Source: PALSA-243 sp963743705
Lineage (GTDB): Bacteria > Acidobacteriota > Terriglobia > Bryobacterales > Bryobacteraceae
Assembly (NCBI GenBank): GCA_963743705.1
Contig: CAVUQS010000019.1
Location: 1-64,000 of the forward strand
Direction of reading: 5' to 3'
Length of the DNA: 64,000 nt
How positions within the stretch are numbered: position 1 is the stretch's first letter; each line of letters starts with the position of its first letter. The notes under the pieces were generated by a model. That model was not told the DNA's origin, made no database searches, and saw only the letters and a program-made list of their open reading frames with translations. A program made the position numbers and the translations under genes. Shown piece after piece: positions 26,508 through 35,875 of this stretch.

Positions 26508-26822
26508 ATTGTCTCCTCTTGTGTTTGGCCCAGGGCCCTAACGGCTTACCGTAATCATGTTACTCGGCATGGAGTAACCGGCTATCTCAAGCTGAGTGGT
26601 TCGCCAATAGCGAAAACAAACGCCTGCGTCACCGCCCGGTGACGGAAAATACATACAGATCGCAAACGCCGTGTCTCACCGCGCCGTTGCCGCTCGTTCC
26701 ATCGCGGTTGGTTGAAGTATACCTCAGACCAACCCGGCGCCTGCGCCATTCTTTCGGCCATCCCGTCCCATGGGACTATGGGTAATTGGGAAATTCCCTA
26801 ATCTACGGTATTCTCCTGGCGG
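26508..26822. other. Intergenic, probable promoter region of the isoprenoid operon
   Basis: About 315 bases without a gene, between two minus-strand units. It should carry the promoter of the five-gene isoprenoid operon and the 3' end region of the operon's neighbour. The only structured element is the perfect palindrome at 26627-26644. No tRNA or riboswitch fold was recognised. Confidence 0.4.
26627..26644. repeat. Perfect 18-bp palindrome upstream of the isoprenoid operon
   Basis: CGTCACCG at 26627-26634, CC, then CGGTGACG at 26637-26644. It lies about 120 bases upstream of the first operon gene. It could be a dimeric regulator site or a terminator stem; no T-run follows on either strand, which favours a protein-binding site. 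Confidence 0.4.
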
Positions 26823-28073
26823 TCAATACCAGGCATCGCGGTTGGCGATAGTAACCCGGAAGAAAGGCTTTTCCTTTTCCGCGGCATCCATGCGGAATTC
26901 CTGCAACGTCTTGGCCGGGTCGTAGTCTCTCCAAAGCCAGGCCAGCGACTCCGGCAGATCGAGTGCGGCCTGCGCGCCCCCATGAGCCGCCGTACCGAAG
27001 CGGAAGTGAAAATCGTATTCCCGCAGCTTGAGTGAGTTCGCCATCTGGATGTTCTGCATTGGCCACGATCCGTGTTCGTTCTCCAAATCGTCGTTGCCGT
27101 CGCTCATCCAGACCCGGATATTGCGCTTAGGCTCCTTGCGCACCTTGAACGGGTAGACGTTCCCCCCTTCGAGCTTGTCCTGCGGCCGCCATTGAATAGA
27201 CGTGAAACTGCCGACGGCGCTGTGCACGCGCGCGAAACGCTCCGGCATCAGCCACGCCACATTAAACGCGCAGATACCGCCCGACGATTCGCCGCCGATG
27301 GCGCGGCTATATCCGTCCGGGCGCAGTTTGTAATCTTTCTCGACTTCCGGCAGAAGCTCTTCCATCAGGAAGCGAGCGTAACGGTCGCTCACCGTGTCGT
27401 ATTCAATCGACCGCAGGGCGCGCCCCTCCAGCGACAACCCAGGCGCGATCAACACCTCAACCATCGGCGGGATCAGTTTCTGCGCCACCAGGTTTTCGGT
27501 CACGGTGAAGAGGCGCGAGCGCGAGAAATCGCCGACTAAGCCTTGGCCATCCTGCCAAACCATCAGCGCCGCCGGAACCGCGGGATTCACGCCCGGCGAC
27601 GCATAGATCCAATAGTCCGCCTTCATGCCGTCGTAAATCTTGCTGGTGAAGGTTCGCTTTTCCGTCACCTTGCCGTGCGGTACGCCGGGACTCGGATAGG
27701 AATCGGGGTTGTAGCCGACGGCGTCGCCCCGTGCGCCCAGCGTTTTGCCCGCCGCGTAGTATTGATACGAATGCGTGACGCCGGTGCGCATCTTGAGCAG
27801 CAGCATCCAGAGCGTCGAACCCTCGATCGCCTGCATGGCAACCTGAGGTTGCTGATCGATCGACACCGTAACCGGTGAAGGGGAGTTAGCCACGAACAAA
27901 TAATCCTGCCCCCATACCGCCGTGCCGCCATTAGCCGACAGCGTTTTCGTGACGAGATCCTTCAAGCCCGGCGCTGCTGGGCCCTGCCGCGCGGTTTGGA
28001 TGAGCTGTTCCAGGGGCGGAACCTGCGCGAAAAGGGTCGCGGACGCGAGCAAGAACCAAACGGTAAGCTTCAT
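26823..28073 (-). CDS. Exported esterase, enterochelin-esterase (Fes/YbbA-like) fold
   Basis: An alpha/beta hydrolase of 416 residues with a signal peptide (MKLTVWFLLASATLFAQ). Residues about 60-115 form an early-set Ig-like N-domain (YLFVANSPSPVTVSIDQQ...). The hydrolase core follows (TSKIYDGMKADYWIYASPG, ALMVWQDGQG), with nucleophile Ser in IGGESSGGICAFN, a likely Asp in DGNDDLENEHGSWP and His in TAAHGGAQAA. This architecture is common to siderophore and carbohydrate esterases. With no siderophore genes nearby, a plant-polymer ester is equally possible. Confidence 0.85.
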   Translation of the reverse strand: MKLTVWFLLASATLFAQVPPLEQLIQTARQGPAAPGLKDLVTKTLSANGGTAVWGQDYLFVANSPSPVTVSIDQQPQVAMQAIEGSTLWMLLLKMRTGVTHSYQYYAAGKTLGARGDAVGYNPDSYPSPGVPHGKVTEKRTFTSKIYDGMKADYWIYASPGVNPAVPAALMVWQDGQGLVGDFSRSRLFTVTENLVAQKLIPPMVEVLIAPGLSLEGRALRSIEYDTVSDRYARFLMEELLPEVEKDYKLRPDGYSRAIGGESSGGICAFNVAWLMPERFARVHSAVGSFTSIQWRPQDKLEGGNVYPFKVRKEPKRNIRVWMSDGNDDLENEHGSWPMQNIQMANSLKLREYDFHFRFGTAAHGGAQAALDLPESLAWLWRDYDPAKTLQEFRMDAAEKEKPFFRVTIANRDAWY

Positions 28074-28143
28074 GGTCGATCAGTATATCGCTAGATAGAA
28101 AGTTGCTCCAGCCCCCGACTTAGGCAGTTGTGCATAAGTTCCG

Positions 28144-28172
28144 TTGCTCCACTCGTACGGTAAACGTATAAT
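28144..28172 (+). promoter_or_regulatory. Promoter of the Ser/Thr kinase gene
   Basis: TTGCTC at 28144-28149 and a consensus TATAAT at 28167-28172 are separated by 17 bases. The -10 box ends 9 bases before the ATG at 28182, leaving no room for a ribosome-binding site, so the transcript is probably leaderless. Confidence 0.6.
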
Positions 28173-28181
28173 TTGTGTGCA

Positions 28182-30782
28182 ATGGAGGGAAGCGCGCAGG
28201 CGGCCGGGCCGAATCGCTCGACGGCGGAGCGATGGGTGCGGGTGCGCGCCCTGCTGGAATCGGCGCTCGAGCACGACACCGCCTCCCGGACCGAATTTCT
28301 AAGGGAAGCCTGCGGCGCCGATGAGCAACTATTCTCCGAAACCCAAACCCTCCTGCAGGCGCTGGATTCCGCGCCTTCCTACCTCGCGCAGCCCATCACC
28401 GGCTTGACGCCTTCGCAGGATCCCATGGTGGGCGCTTCCGTCGGCCCCTGGAAGCTCCTGCGCCACGTCGGCGCCGGCGGCTTCGCGTCCGTGTATGCGG
28501 CCGCCCGCAACGACCAGGAGTTTCGCAAGATCGTCGCCGTCAAGATCATCAAGCGTGGCATGGATTCCGAAGACATCCTGCGCCGCTTCCGCACCGAACG
28601 CCAAATTCTCGCGGGGCTCGACCACCCCAACATCACCCGCCTGCTGGATGGCGGCAGCACGGAGTCCGGCGTGCCGTACCTCGCCATGGAGTATGTCGAA
28701 GGCACGCCCGTCACGCAATATGCCGATGTCAACCGCCTCTCGGTCACCGAACGGCTGAACCTTTTCTGCACCATCTGTTCGGCCGTGGATTACGCGCATC
28801 GCAACTTAGTCGTCCATCGCGATCTCAAGCCCGCCAATATCCTGGTCGGGTCGGACGGCGTTCCGAAATTGCTGGATTTCGGCATCGCCAAACTCCTCCG
28901 CCCCGAATCCTCCGGCTACAGCATGCAATTCACGCAGTCGCAAATGCGCATGCTGACGCCGGAATACGCCAGCCCCGAGCAGGTTCGCGGCGATCCCATC
29001 ACCACCGCCACGGATATTTACTCGCTCGGCGTCGTCCTGTACGAGTTGCTCACCGGCCAACGGCCTTATCGTGTCACCAGCCGTTCGTCGCTCGAAATCG
29101 AAAATGCGATCTGCGAATGGGAGCCCGAAAACCCCAGCGCCCGCGCGGCTAAACGCGACATCGTCAACTTTGCGGAAGGGACGCCCGCCAAGCTCGCCCG
29201 CCGTCTGCGGGGCGATCTCGACGCCATCGTGCTCACCGCGCTGCGCAAGGAGCCTCGCCGCCGCTACGCCACCGTCGACCGCCTCAGCGAGGATATCGCT
29301 CGCCACCTCAACGGCCTGCCCGTCAGCGTTTCGGGTAACACCTGGGGTTACCGCGTCGCCAAGTTCGCGCGCCGCCACAAGGGCCCTGTCGCGGCGGCTA
29401 CGTTCATGGCGCTTATCCTGGTCGGCGCCTCGGTGATCTCCACCAATCTCGCGCGCCAGCTGCAGCGGCAGAAGCAGGCCACCCTCCAGCTCGTCGGTTT
29501 CATGCTGGGCGATTTCGACGCCGCGCTGCGCTCCGGCAGCACTTCAGCGAGGAAGGCTTCGGTCGATGAAATTCTCGCCAACCTCAAGCAACTCTCGCCG
29601 GGCACTTCGAACGATCCTGAATTGCGCGAGCTTTTGTTCAAGGGCTATCTAAAAGTCGCCGGCCTTCAGGGAAATATCTTCGAGAGCAACCTGGGCAACG
29701 CCGCCGCCGCCAAGCAAAGTTACCAACAGGCCGAAGCGTTCGCCAGACTGCCGGCTGAGTTAGCCCAGGCGGCGATTGGCCTGGGCGATGTCGCCTATAA
29801 CAGCGGCGACCGCAACAACGCCCTCACCTACTATCAAAAGGCGGAAGAGGAGCTCGAACAGGCCGCTCACGCTAATTCCCGCCCGGATCAACTCTGGCCC
29901 GATTTGACGCGCGTTTGGTACAAGATCGGTCTCACACAGGGGCAACTCGCCAATCTTCCGCAGGCGCTCGAAAGTTACCAGCACGAATTACAGCTTGCCC
30001 AGCAATGGTCGCAGCAATCTCCCTCCTCGCCCGACGTCAGGCGCGCGCTGGCGCTGGCGGAAGAACATGTCGGCGGCGTGTTGCAACAAACCAACCATGC
30101 GCCGGACGCCCTGGCCCACCTGCGGCGGTCCTTGGATGTCTATCGCGAGCTGTTAAAGCTGGAACCGGAAAGCGCGGTTCGCCGCCTGGATGTCGCGATC
30201 GGCCTGTTAAGCCTGGCCAACGTTACGAACCAGCTTGGCGACTTGCCAACCGCCGAAGATAGTTACCGGGGCAGCTTGGCTTTGATGGAAGCTCTGGTAT
30301 CCCAGGACCCGCAAAACGAGCAATACCAGCGCTACCGTAACTCCATCCTGCACCCGTTTTCGGAGATCCTATACCGCCAAGGCAAGCTGGCCGAGTCGCG
30401 ACGCCTAACGGTCTACTCGCTCAAGATACTTCAGCCCTTGATCGCGAAATCTGACGCGTCGTCGCACGATCTTTATCAATATTGCTGGGATCTGTTGACT
30501 ACGCCGTTTCAGGATCTTCATCGGCCGCATGACACTCTTGACCTGGCTCAAAAGACGGCCGCCTTGACTCACAATACCGATCCCGGCGTGCTCAACGTGC
30601 TCGCACTCGCCCTGGAAGAGAACGGCAATCTCGATCAAGCCGTCGCCACGGAACAGCAGGCTCTCGCGCTCTATCCCGCCGCGCAGCCCGCAAGCCCGGG
30701 CAGTAAGCACGCGGAGATCGAAGCCAATCTAGCGCGCTTCCGGAAAAAGTCAGCTACGCCGCCGGCGCTTCAGAAGCAGTAA
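28182..30782 (+). CDS. Membrane Ser/Thr protein kinase with C-terminal TPR repeats
   Basis: A Hanks-type kinase of 866 residues. After about 75 helical residues the kinase domain begins: LLRHVGAGGFASVYAAA (P-loop), VAVKIIKRG (ATP Lys), VVHRDLKPANIL (catalytic loop), LLDFGIAKLL and MLTPEYASPEQVRG (activation segment). One membrane helix follows (GPVAAATFMALILVGASVIS), then a TPR-rich extracytoplasmic half (FARLPAELAQAAIGLGDVAYNSGDRNNALTYYQKAEEEL and later repeats). This arrangement is frequent in Acidobacteriota, often beside an ECF sigma factor; here the sigma gene lies 730 bases downstream. ATG 28182 is chosen over an upstream TTG at 28173, which overlaps the promoter. Confidence 0.93.
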   Translation: MEGSAQAAGPNRSTAERWVRVRALLESALEHDTASRTEFLREACGADEQLFSETQTLLQALDSAPSYLAQPITGLTPSQDPMVGASVGPWKLLRHVGAGGFASVYAAARNDQEFRKIVAVKIIKRGMDSEDILRRFRTERQILAGLDHPNITRLLDGGSTESGVPYLAMEYVEGTPVTQYADVNRLSVTERLNLFCTICSAVDYAHRNLVVHRDLKPANILVGSDGVPKLLDFGIAKLLRPESSGYSMQFTQSQMRMLTPEYASPEQVRGDPITTATDIYSLGVVLYELLTGQRPYRVTSRSSLEIENAICEWEPENPSARAAKRDIVNFAEGTPAKLARRLRGDLDAIVLTALRKEPRRRYATVDRLSEDIARHLNGLPVSVSGNTWGYRVAKFARRHKGPVAAATFMALILVGASVISTNLARQLQRQKQATLQLVGFMLGDFDAALRSGSTSARKASVDEILANLKQLSPGTSNDPELRELLFKGYLKVAGLQGNIFESNLGNAAAAKQSYQQAEAFARLPAELAQAAIGLGDVAYNSGDRNNALTYYQKAEEELEQAAHANSRPDQLWPDLTRVWYKIGLTQGQLANLPQALESYQHELQLAQQWSQQSPSSPDVRRALALAEEHVGGVLQQTNHAPDALAHLRRSLDVYRELLKLEPESAVRRLDVAIGLLSLANVTNQLGDLPTAEDSYRGSLALMEALVSQDPQNEQYQRYRNSILHPFSEILYRQGKLAESRRLTVYSLKILQPLIAKSDASSHDLYQYCWDLLTTPFQDLHRPHDTLDLAQKTAALTHNTDPGVLNVLALALEENGNLDQAVATEQQALALYPAAQPASPGSKHAEIEANLARFRKKSATPPALQKQ

Positions 30783-31427
30783 AGGCAGAATTGATCCTGT
30801 TAGTAATACCGACCAGGGCTCCGGCGCCACAATCGCGTTTTCACCGAAGCTCGTGAAGCTGGCAGAGCCCCCGGCAGTAGCGTCCAAAGTAATGGTAGTA
30901 AGCACACCGACAGTACGGACCGCCCCGAAAGACACGATATCGCTGGGTACGGAAATGATGCCGTTATCGGAGACCGTGGCGGTTATGGTCAAACCCGTCG
31001 GACATGTGGTGCCGATGAACGCCGCTCCTAGACACTCCACGCTGGTGATCTCAACAAACGCCGGAAAGTTAATCGGGTCGTCCAACTCTAAGTCCCATCC
31101 ATGAATGATCGGCGGATCGTCGACGGAATAGGAAAGCTGATAGTCGGCGGATTGCCCTGAATCCACGCTAAACCCGTCAGACGCAAAGTTTAGGCCGGCC
31201 GAGATATCGGGGTCGATCGGTGTAACCGTGATGTTCATCGGATCCACCGCCTTGGCGCCGCCGGTTAGAGAAAGCGTTGTGAAATTGAAACCGCTGAACG
31301 GGAGTCCCTTGACCGTACAGCCGCCCGGCCCGAGCGCCTCATAGTCGGTCAGACTTTGCGTCGGGCACGCATCTGCCAGCGCGGGCACAGCCGCGAGTAA
31401 GAAGGTCACGAGAAGCTTCCCGTACAT
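30750..31427 (-). CDS. PEP-CTERM sorted exported protein
   Basis: A protein of 225 residues with an N-terminal signal peptide (MYGKLLVTFLLAAVPALADA) and a C-terminal PEP-CTERM signal: VAPEPW, a hydrophobic segment (SVLLTGSILPLLLL), then KRRRRS. The middle is a beta-rich domain with four cysteines. PEP-CTERM proteins are cut by exosortase (EpsH-type) and are often linked to exopolysaccharide; no exosortase is visible here. ATG 31427 has GGAGGC upstream. It overlaps the kinase 3' end by 33 bases, tail to tail. Confidence 0.85.
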   Translation of the reverse strand: MYGKLLVTFLLAAVPALADACPTQSLTDYEALGPGGCTVKGLPFSGFNFTTLSLTGGAKAVDPMNITVTPIDPDISAGLNFASDGFSVDSGQSADYQLSYSVDDPPIIHGWDLELDDPINFPAFVEITSVECLGAAFIGTTCPTGLTITATVSDNGIISVPSDIVSFGAVRTVGVLTTITLDATAGGSASFTSFGENAIVAPEPWSVLLTGSILPLLLLKRRRRS

Positions 31428-31513
31428 GTTAGAGCCTCCGAGGCCCAAGTATAGACCAAAAACCGTAAATTCAAGCCGTAAAGTTACGCCTATCTTCAGT
31501 CTCCGGGGTTAGA

Positions 31514-32119
31514 ATGACTTACAAAATGGCTTCATCCGCGGAAATCGACGTATTACTCGGACGTATCCGCCAGGGCGACAGAACGGCATTTGACGACTTG
31601 CTCCCCTTGGTCTATGCCGAATTGCATCGCATAGCCGAACGATACTTCCAGCGGGAAAGGCGCGAGCATACGCTCCAACCCACCGCCCTCGTCCATGAAG
31701 CCTATCTCCGCATGGTCAACCAGCGTCTGTCGGATTGCCAGGACCGCGCGCAATTCCTGGGAGTCGCCGCCTTCCTCATGCGCCGCATCCTGGTGAACCA
31801 TGCCCGTGGCCGCCAATCCGCGAAACGGGGCAACAGCCCTCGCCCGGTCGCCTTGGAAGACGTCATGGCGGTGACGGAACAGCGCGCCGACGAGGTGCTC
31901 GCGATCGATCAGGCCCTCGGCCGGCTCGCCGAACTCGACGCCGAGCAAGCGCGCCTGGTCGAGATGCACTTTTTCGGCGGCATGAATTTCGATGAAATCG
32001 CCGAAGCGCTCAATATCTCCGTGCCCACCGCCAAGCGCCGCTGGGCCTCGGCCCGCGCCTGGTTGAGCAGGGAACTCGGGAGCGCGGCGCGGGCAGAAGG
32101 ACAAGACCCCAACCGCTAA
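31514..32119 (+). CDS. ECF-type RNA polymerase sigma factor
   Basis: A protein of 201 residues with sigma region 2 (FDDLLPLVYAELHRIAERYFQRE...LQPTALVHEAYLRM, the typical start of the Acidobacteria/Planctomycetes sigma-70-like ECF group) and region 4 (LDAEQARLVEMHFFGGMNFDEIAEALNISVPTAKRRWASARAWL). The group is usually paired with Ser/Thr kinases rather than classical anti-sigma factors, matching the kinase upstream. No anti-sigma gene is adjacent. ATG 31514 or 31526 could be the start. Confidence 0.93.
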   Translation: MTYKMASSAEIDVLLGRIRQGDRTAFDDLLPLVYAELHRIAERYFQRERREHTLQPTALVHEAYLRMVNQRLSDCQDRAQFLGVAAFLMRRILVNHARGRQSAKRGNSPRPVALEDVMAVTEQRADEVLAIDQALGRLAELDAEQARLVEMHFFGGMNFDEIAEALNISVPTAKRRWASARAWLSRELGSAARAEGQDPNR

Positions 32120-32260
32120 CCCCCGAGTGCCATGCCACCGAGCCGCCAGGGGCATCCATCCCTGAACGTCCACGGAAACGCGAGGTCTGTGCCACATCGG
32201 AAGCGAGGTGCGTTATCTATATACGCCCGAAAAGCGGAAAAAACGTATCAGGCTGGGTAG

Positions 32261-33451
32261 TTACTCCTGGAGGAAATACAAGTTGTAACCGTTCAAATCG
32301 CGAATGCCGAACTCTCGTGCGCCATACGGCGGGTTATAAATGTCCTCGACGAATTCGCCTCCGCCCGGCCCGGCGGATTCTCCGGCGAGCGCCGCCCGCG
32401 CGGCATCGATCTGCCGGTCTTTGAAGAGTTGGTACAGACGCTCAATCTCGCTGGTATAGAACCAAAGGCCAACGTCGTGTTCGCCCTGTTTTCCCCCAGC
32501 GCGCAGCATCAACTCGCCCTTTCCGAACGACAGCATGCCCCATTGCGCCACGCCGTCCTGCTCCCATCGGCCGATTTCCCGAAACCCGATCGAGGTGTAC
32601 CACTCGAGCGTCTTGCCAACGTCCGGCACGGTAATCATCGGCACGATCTTCTTCGTCGCACCGGCCAGTTCCGCAAGGCCTGCGCTCGCGGCGCCGCCCT
32701 GCTTCGGTGCCCTCGCCTCTACCGCCCAGCCCTGGTTGCCCTTCGCGCCCGCCGCATGCAGGCGCCGGATCGCTTCCATATCTCCGCGCATCATCGCGGT
32801 CGCGAAAGCGGTATGGCCGTTTTGATCGGTGGCTTCAAGATCCGCGCCCAATTCGATCAGCAGCTCCAAAATGTCGTAACGCTTCCGGTTGATGGCGAAA
32901 TGTAGCGGCGTCTGCCCTTGCTCAAAGCGCGACATGCGTCGCCCGAGCGCGTCCGGATCATGCTCCACCACCTCCCGGATTAACTCCGGATCGCCCACCG
33001 CGATCGCCGAGAAGATGTGGTGCCGTGCGCCGTGTTCGACCAGCAGCGCCTCCATCTCGGGTTTCGGCTCGCGGCCGGGCTCATCGTAGAGCGTTGCCCA
33101 GCCGATGACGTCCATTTCGTGCACATCGCCGAAACCGTGGACGTCGCCGCCCGCATCCAGCAGCGCGCGCGCCGCTTCCACATGCTGCCCGCCGGCCACG
33201 GCCCAGTGCAGGGGAAACGTGTTGTCGCCGGCTTCACGCGCGTTCGGGTCTGCGCCGTGCTTCAACAGCAACCGCACCGCCTCCGCGTGCCCGCCCCGCG
33301 CCGCTGAGTGCAGCCCGGTCCAGCCCGCGTGCGGGGCCACAGGATTTGTCCCCTGCGCCAGGCTCGGATCGCTCTTGAGCAGACCGCGCAGCGTTTCCAC
33401 GTCGCCCTTGCTGCATGCCTCGAAAAAGTCGGGAAGTTTCGGCTTCGGCAT
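32261..33451 (-). CDS. Ankyrin-repeat protein fused to a glyoxalase/VOC domain
   Basis: A protein of 396 residues. Ankyrin repeats fill residues about 5-235: KGDVETLRGLLKSDPSLAQ, GWTGLHSAARGGHAEAVRLLLKHGADPNARE, FPLHWAVAGGQHVEAARALLDAGGDV, TPLHFAINRKRYDILELLIELGADLEATD and TAFATAMMRGDMEAIRRLHAAGA. A VOC domain follows (VPMITVPDVGKTLEWYTSIGFREIGRW ... YGAREFGIRDLNGYNLYF). ATG 33451 has AAGG upstream; a far longer open frame through it is antisense to the Lpt gene and is not real. The VOC half keeps the shape of glyoxalase/bleomycin-binding proteins; the reaction is unknown. Confidence 0.85.
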   Translation of the reverse strand: MPKPKLPDFFEACSKGDVETLRGLLKSDPSLAQGTNPVAPHAGWTGLHSAARGGHAEAVRLLLKHGADPNAREAGDNTFPLHWAVAGGQHVEAARALLDAGGDVHGFGDVHEMDVIGWATLYDEPGREPKPEMEALLVEHGARHHIFSAIAVGDPELIREVVEHDPDALGRRMSRFEQGQTPLHFAINRKRYDILELLIELGADLEATDQNGHTAFATAMMRGDMEAIRRLHAAGAKGNQGWAVEARAPKQGGAASAGLAELAGATKKIVPMITVPDVGKTLEWYTSIGFREIGRWEQDGVAQWGMLSFGKGELMLRAGGKQGEHDVGLWFYTSEIERLYQLFKDRQIDAARAALAGESAGPGGGEFVEDIYNPPYGAREFGIRDLNGYNLYFLQE

Positions 33452-33595
33452 AAATGCCCTTCTGCGAACAGCGTACGCCGGGACTTCTGGCCGGTCAAAG
33501 CTCTTTCGGCCACCCGTCCGCAGCCCCCTGTGCCGCGGCTTCACTCCGTCGCGGCCCGGCAACGGCTTCCGGGGCGATATATTGGTAGTTAAACC

Positions 33596-35875
33596 ATGCG
33601 AGGCACGCGCTGGCTCTTGCTGGTGGCAATAGCCGCGATTTTCGGCGGCGTGCTGGTCACCTATCAAGAACAAAAGACGATGATCCGCGCCGCGGCGTTG
33701 GCGAAACCGGCGTCGTTGCCCGACGATCTCAACTTCGTCGGCGACAACACGCACTGGAGCCAGAAGCCCGCCAATCGGGACTGCGACAAGTATTACATCG
33801 AGGCCGGCAGCCATCGGCAATTGAAGGATTCCTCGCGCGTCGATATGCGCGACGTCACCCTCAAGCTCTACAGCAAAGACTGCAAATCCTATAACCTGAT
33901 CAAGACCGCCGAAGCCTCGTTCTTCGCCAACGAAAACCGCTTCTATTCCGAAGGACAGGTGCAGATCACGCTCGAAGTCCCCATTCAGGGCGAGCCCAAG
34001 CACGAGCTTGTCTCGATCAAAACTGCCGGCGTCACGCTCGACACCAATAGCGGCCATGCCGACACCGATCAATGGGCCGTTTTCACCTTCGAGAACGGCG
34101 ATGGCCAGGCCACCGGCGCCACCTACGATCCCGACAGCCACGAGCTGCAGCTCAAGAAAGACGTGCTCGTGCATCGCCATCCGCCCGACGTCAAACCCAT
34201 GACTATCGAGGGCGGCAGCCTGGTCTATCACGAGGCCACCGGCGAAGTTGCGCTTTCGCCGTGGGGCAAGTTCACGCGCGAAAACACCGTCGTCGAAGGC
34301 CAGAACCCGGTCATCAAGCTGCGCAACCGCGAATACATCCAGCAGGTGCATGCCACCCAGGCCCGCGGCACCGACAACACAGACCCCAAACGCAAACTGG
34401 AATATTCGGCCGACGACTTGCTCATGGATTTCGACGAGAAGGGCGAAGTGCAAAAAATTACCGGTGAAGGCAACGGACATCTGTTTGAAACTTCGGAATC
34501 CTCCGCGACCACCGTCACCGGTAACCATGTCGAGCTCAACTTCGAAGTCGTCGATAAGGAAAGCCAGCTCAATCGCGTGGCCGCCAGCGGCAATGCCGTC
34601 GTTGAGGCCAAGCCGCTCCCCGTGGCTGGCAAAGATCCCAAGGATCTCAGCGAAACCCACATCCTGCGCAGCGAAAACCTCGAAATGAAGATGCACTCCG
34701 GCGGGCGTGATATCGATCGCGTCATCACCCACGCGCCCGGCACGCTCGAGTTCCTGCCTAATCAGCCCACGCAGCATCACCGTATGCTCTCCGGCAGCGA
34801 CATGCTGATCGCTTACGGCGCCAAGAACCACATCGATACTTTCCACGCCACCGATACCAAGACCGTCACCGATCCCACCGCCAAGGAACGCGCCGAAGGC
34901 CACACCGCGCCTTCCAACACCTCCAGCCGTGAGCTGTCCGCCAAGTTCGAAACCAATGGCAGCAAGCTTTCCACCATGGATCAGCAGGGCGCCTTCGTCT
35001 ACGATCAGGGCGATCGTCACGCGCGCGCCGCCCACGCTTCGCTCGATTCCGCCAACAATGTGATGGTGCTCGATTCCAGTGCGCGTCTCTGGGATTCCAC
35101 CGGCTCCACCGCCGCCGATCGCATTCGCCTCGACGAAAAGTCCGGCGATTTCATTGCCGATGGCAACGTGAAATCGAGCCGCATGCCCGAAAAGGATTCC
35201 AAGAAAAACTCGCAGCTCCTCAACGGTGACGACCCCTTGCAGGCGCAGGCCGCGCACATGGAATCCACTAACCGCAATAAGACCATCCGCTATCGGGGCA
35301 ACGCCATGATGTGGCAGGGCGGCAATCGCATTCAAGCCGAGAAGATCGATCTCGATCGCGATCCCGGCAAGCGCGTCCTGACCGCCGATGGGTCGGTGAT
35401 CTCCAGCCTCTGGGAAGAGCCGAAGGAAGAAGACAAGAAAAAAGGCGCCAAGCCGGTTCTGACCGTCGTCCGCGCACCGCGTCTGGTCTACACCGATGAC
35501 AATCGCCTTGCCGTCTACAGCGGCGGCGTGCAGCTTACGCGCCCCAATATGCTGGTGAAGAGCCAGGTGCTGCGCGCCTATATGGCCGATTCCGGGGCCG
35601 ATTCCCGCCTCGAAAAGGCCTTTGCCGATGGCGCCGTCCAGATTGTCCAGACCGCCCCCGGCCGCACTCGCACCGGCACCGCCGAGCACAGCGAATACTA
35701 TACGGATGACGAAAAAGTGATTCTACGCGGTGGCCAGCCCAAGCTGGTCGATAGCGTCGGCGGCGCTACCCAGGCGCCGGAATTGATCTACCGCACCAGC
35801 GATGGTAGCCTTCAGGGGACTGGCGCCGATGGCAACCCGGTGCAAAGCAGATTAATCCGCAAAAAGAAAAAATGA
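33596..35875 (+). CDS. LptC/LptA-like LPS transport protein (OstA repeats)
   Basis: A protein of 759 residues with an N-terminal membrane anchor (RWLLLVAIAAIFGGVLVTYQ) and a long periplasmic beta region. The first part resembles LptC (AEASFFANENRFYSEGQVQITLE). Later OstA/LptA-type repeats appear: LEYSADDLLMDFDEKGEVQKITGEGNGHLFE, HVELNFEVVDKESQLNRVAASGNAVVEA, DRIRLDEKSGDFIADGNVKSSR and IRYRGNAMMWQGGNRIQAEKIDLDRD. It is about four times the size of E. coli LptA or LptC. The gene overlaps lptB in ATGA, so both are made together. It likely forms the periplasmic bridge carrying LPS to the outer membrane (inference from family and context). Confidence 0.85.
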   Translation: MRGTRWLLLVAIAAIFGGVLVTYQEQKTMIRAAALAKPASLPDDLNFVGDNTHWSQKPANRDCDKYYIEAGSHRQLKDSSRVDMRDVTLKLYSKDCKSYNLIKTAEASFFANENRFYSEGQVQITLEVPIQGEPKHELVSIKTAGVTLDTNSGHADTDQWAVFTFENGDGQATGATYDPDSHELQLKKDVLVHRHPPDVKPMTIEGGSLVYHEATGEVALSPWGKFTRENTVVEGQNPVIKLRNREYIQQVHATQARGTDNTDPKRKLEYSADDLLMDFDEKGEVQKITGEGNGHLFETSESSATTVTGNHVELNFEVVDKESQLNRVAASGNAVVEAKPLPVAGKDPKDLSETHILRSENLEMKMHSGGRDIDRVITHAPGTLEFLPNQPTQHHRMLSGSDMLIAYGAKNHIDTFHATDTKTVTDPTAKERAEGHTAPSNTSSRELSAKFETNGSKLSTMDQQGAFVYDQGDRHARAAHASLDSANNVMVLDSSARLWDSTGSTAADRIRLDEKSGDFIADGNVKSSRMPEKDSKKNSQLLNGDDPLQAQAAHMESTNRNKTIRYRGNAMMWQGGNRIQAEKIDLDRDPGKRVLTADGSVISSLWEEPKEEDKKKGAKPVLTVVRAPRLVYTDDNRLAVYSGGVQLTRPNMLVKSQVLRAYMADSGADSRLEKAFADGAVQIVQTAPGRTRTGTAEHSEYYTDDEKVILRGGQPKLVDSVGGATQAPELIYRTSDGSLQGTGADGNPVQSRLIRKKKK

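Noticed and set aside
33452..35689. Very long minus-strand open frame continuing upstream of the ankyrin-glyoxalase start
   Set aside because: It is antisense to the LptC/LptA-like gene, rich in Gly/Ala/His without domains, and the ankyrin protein has its own start and ribosome-binding site at 33451.
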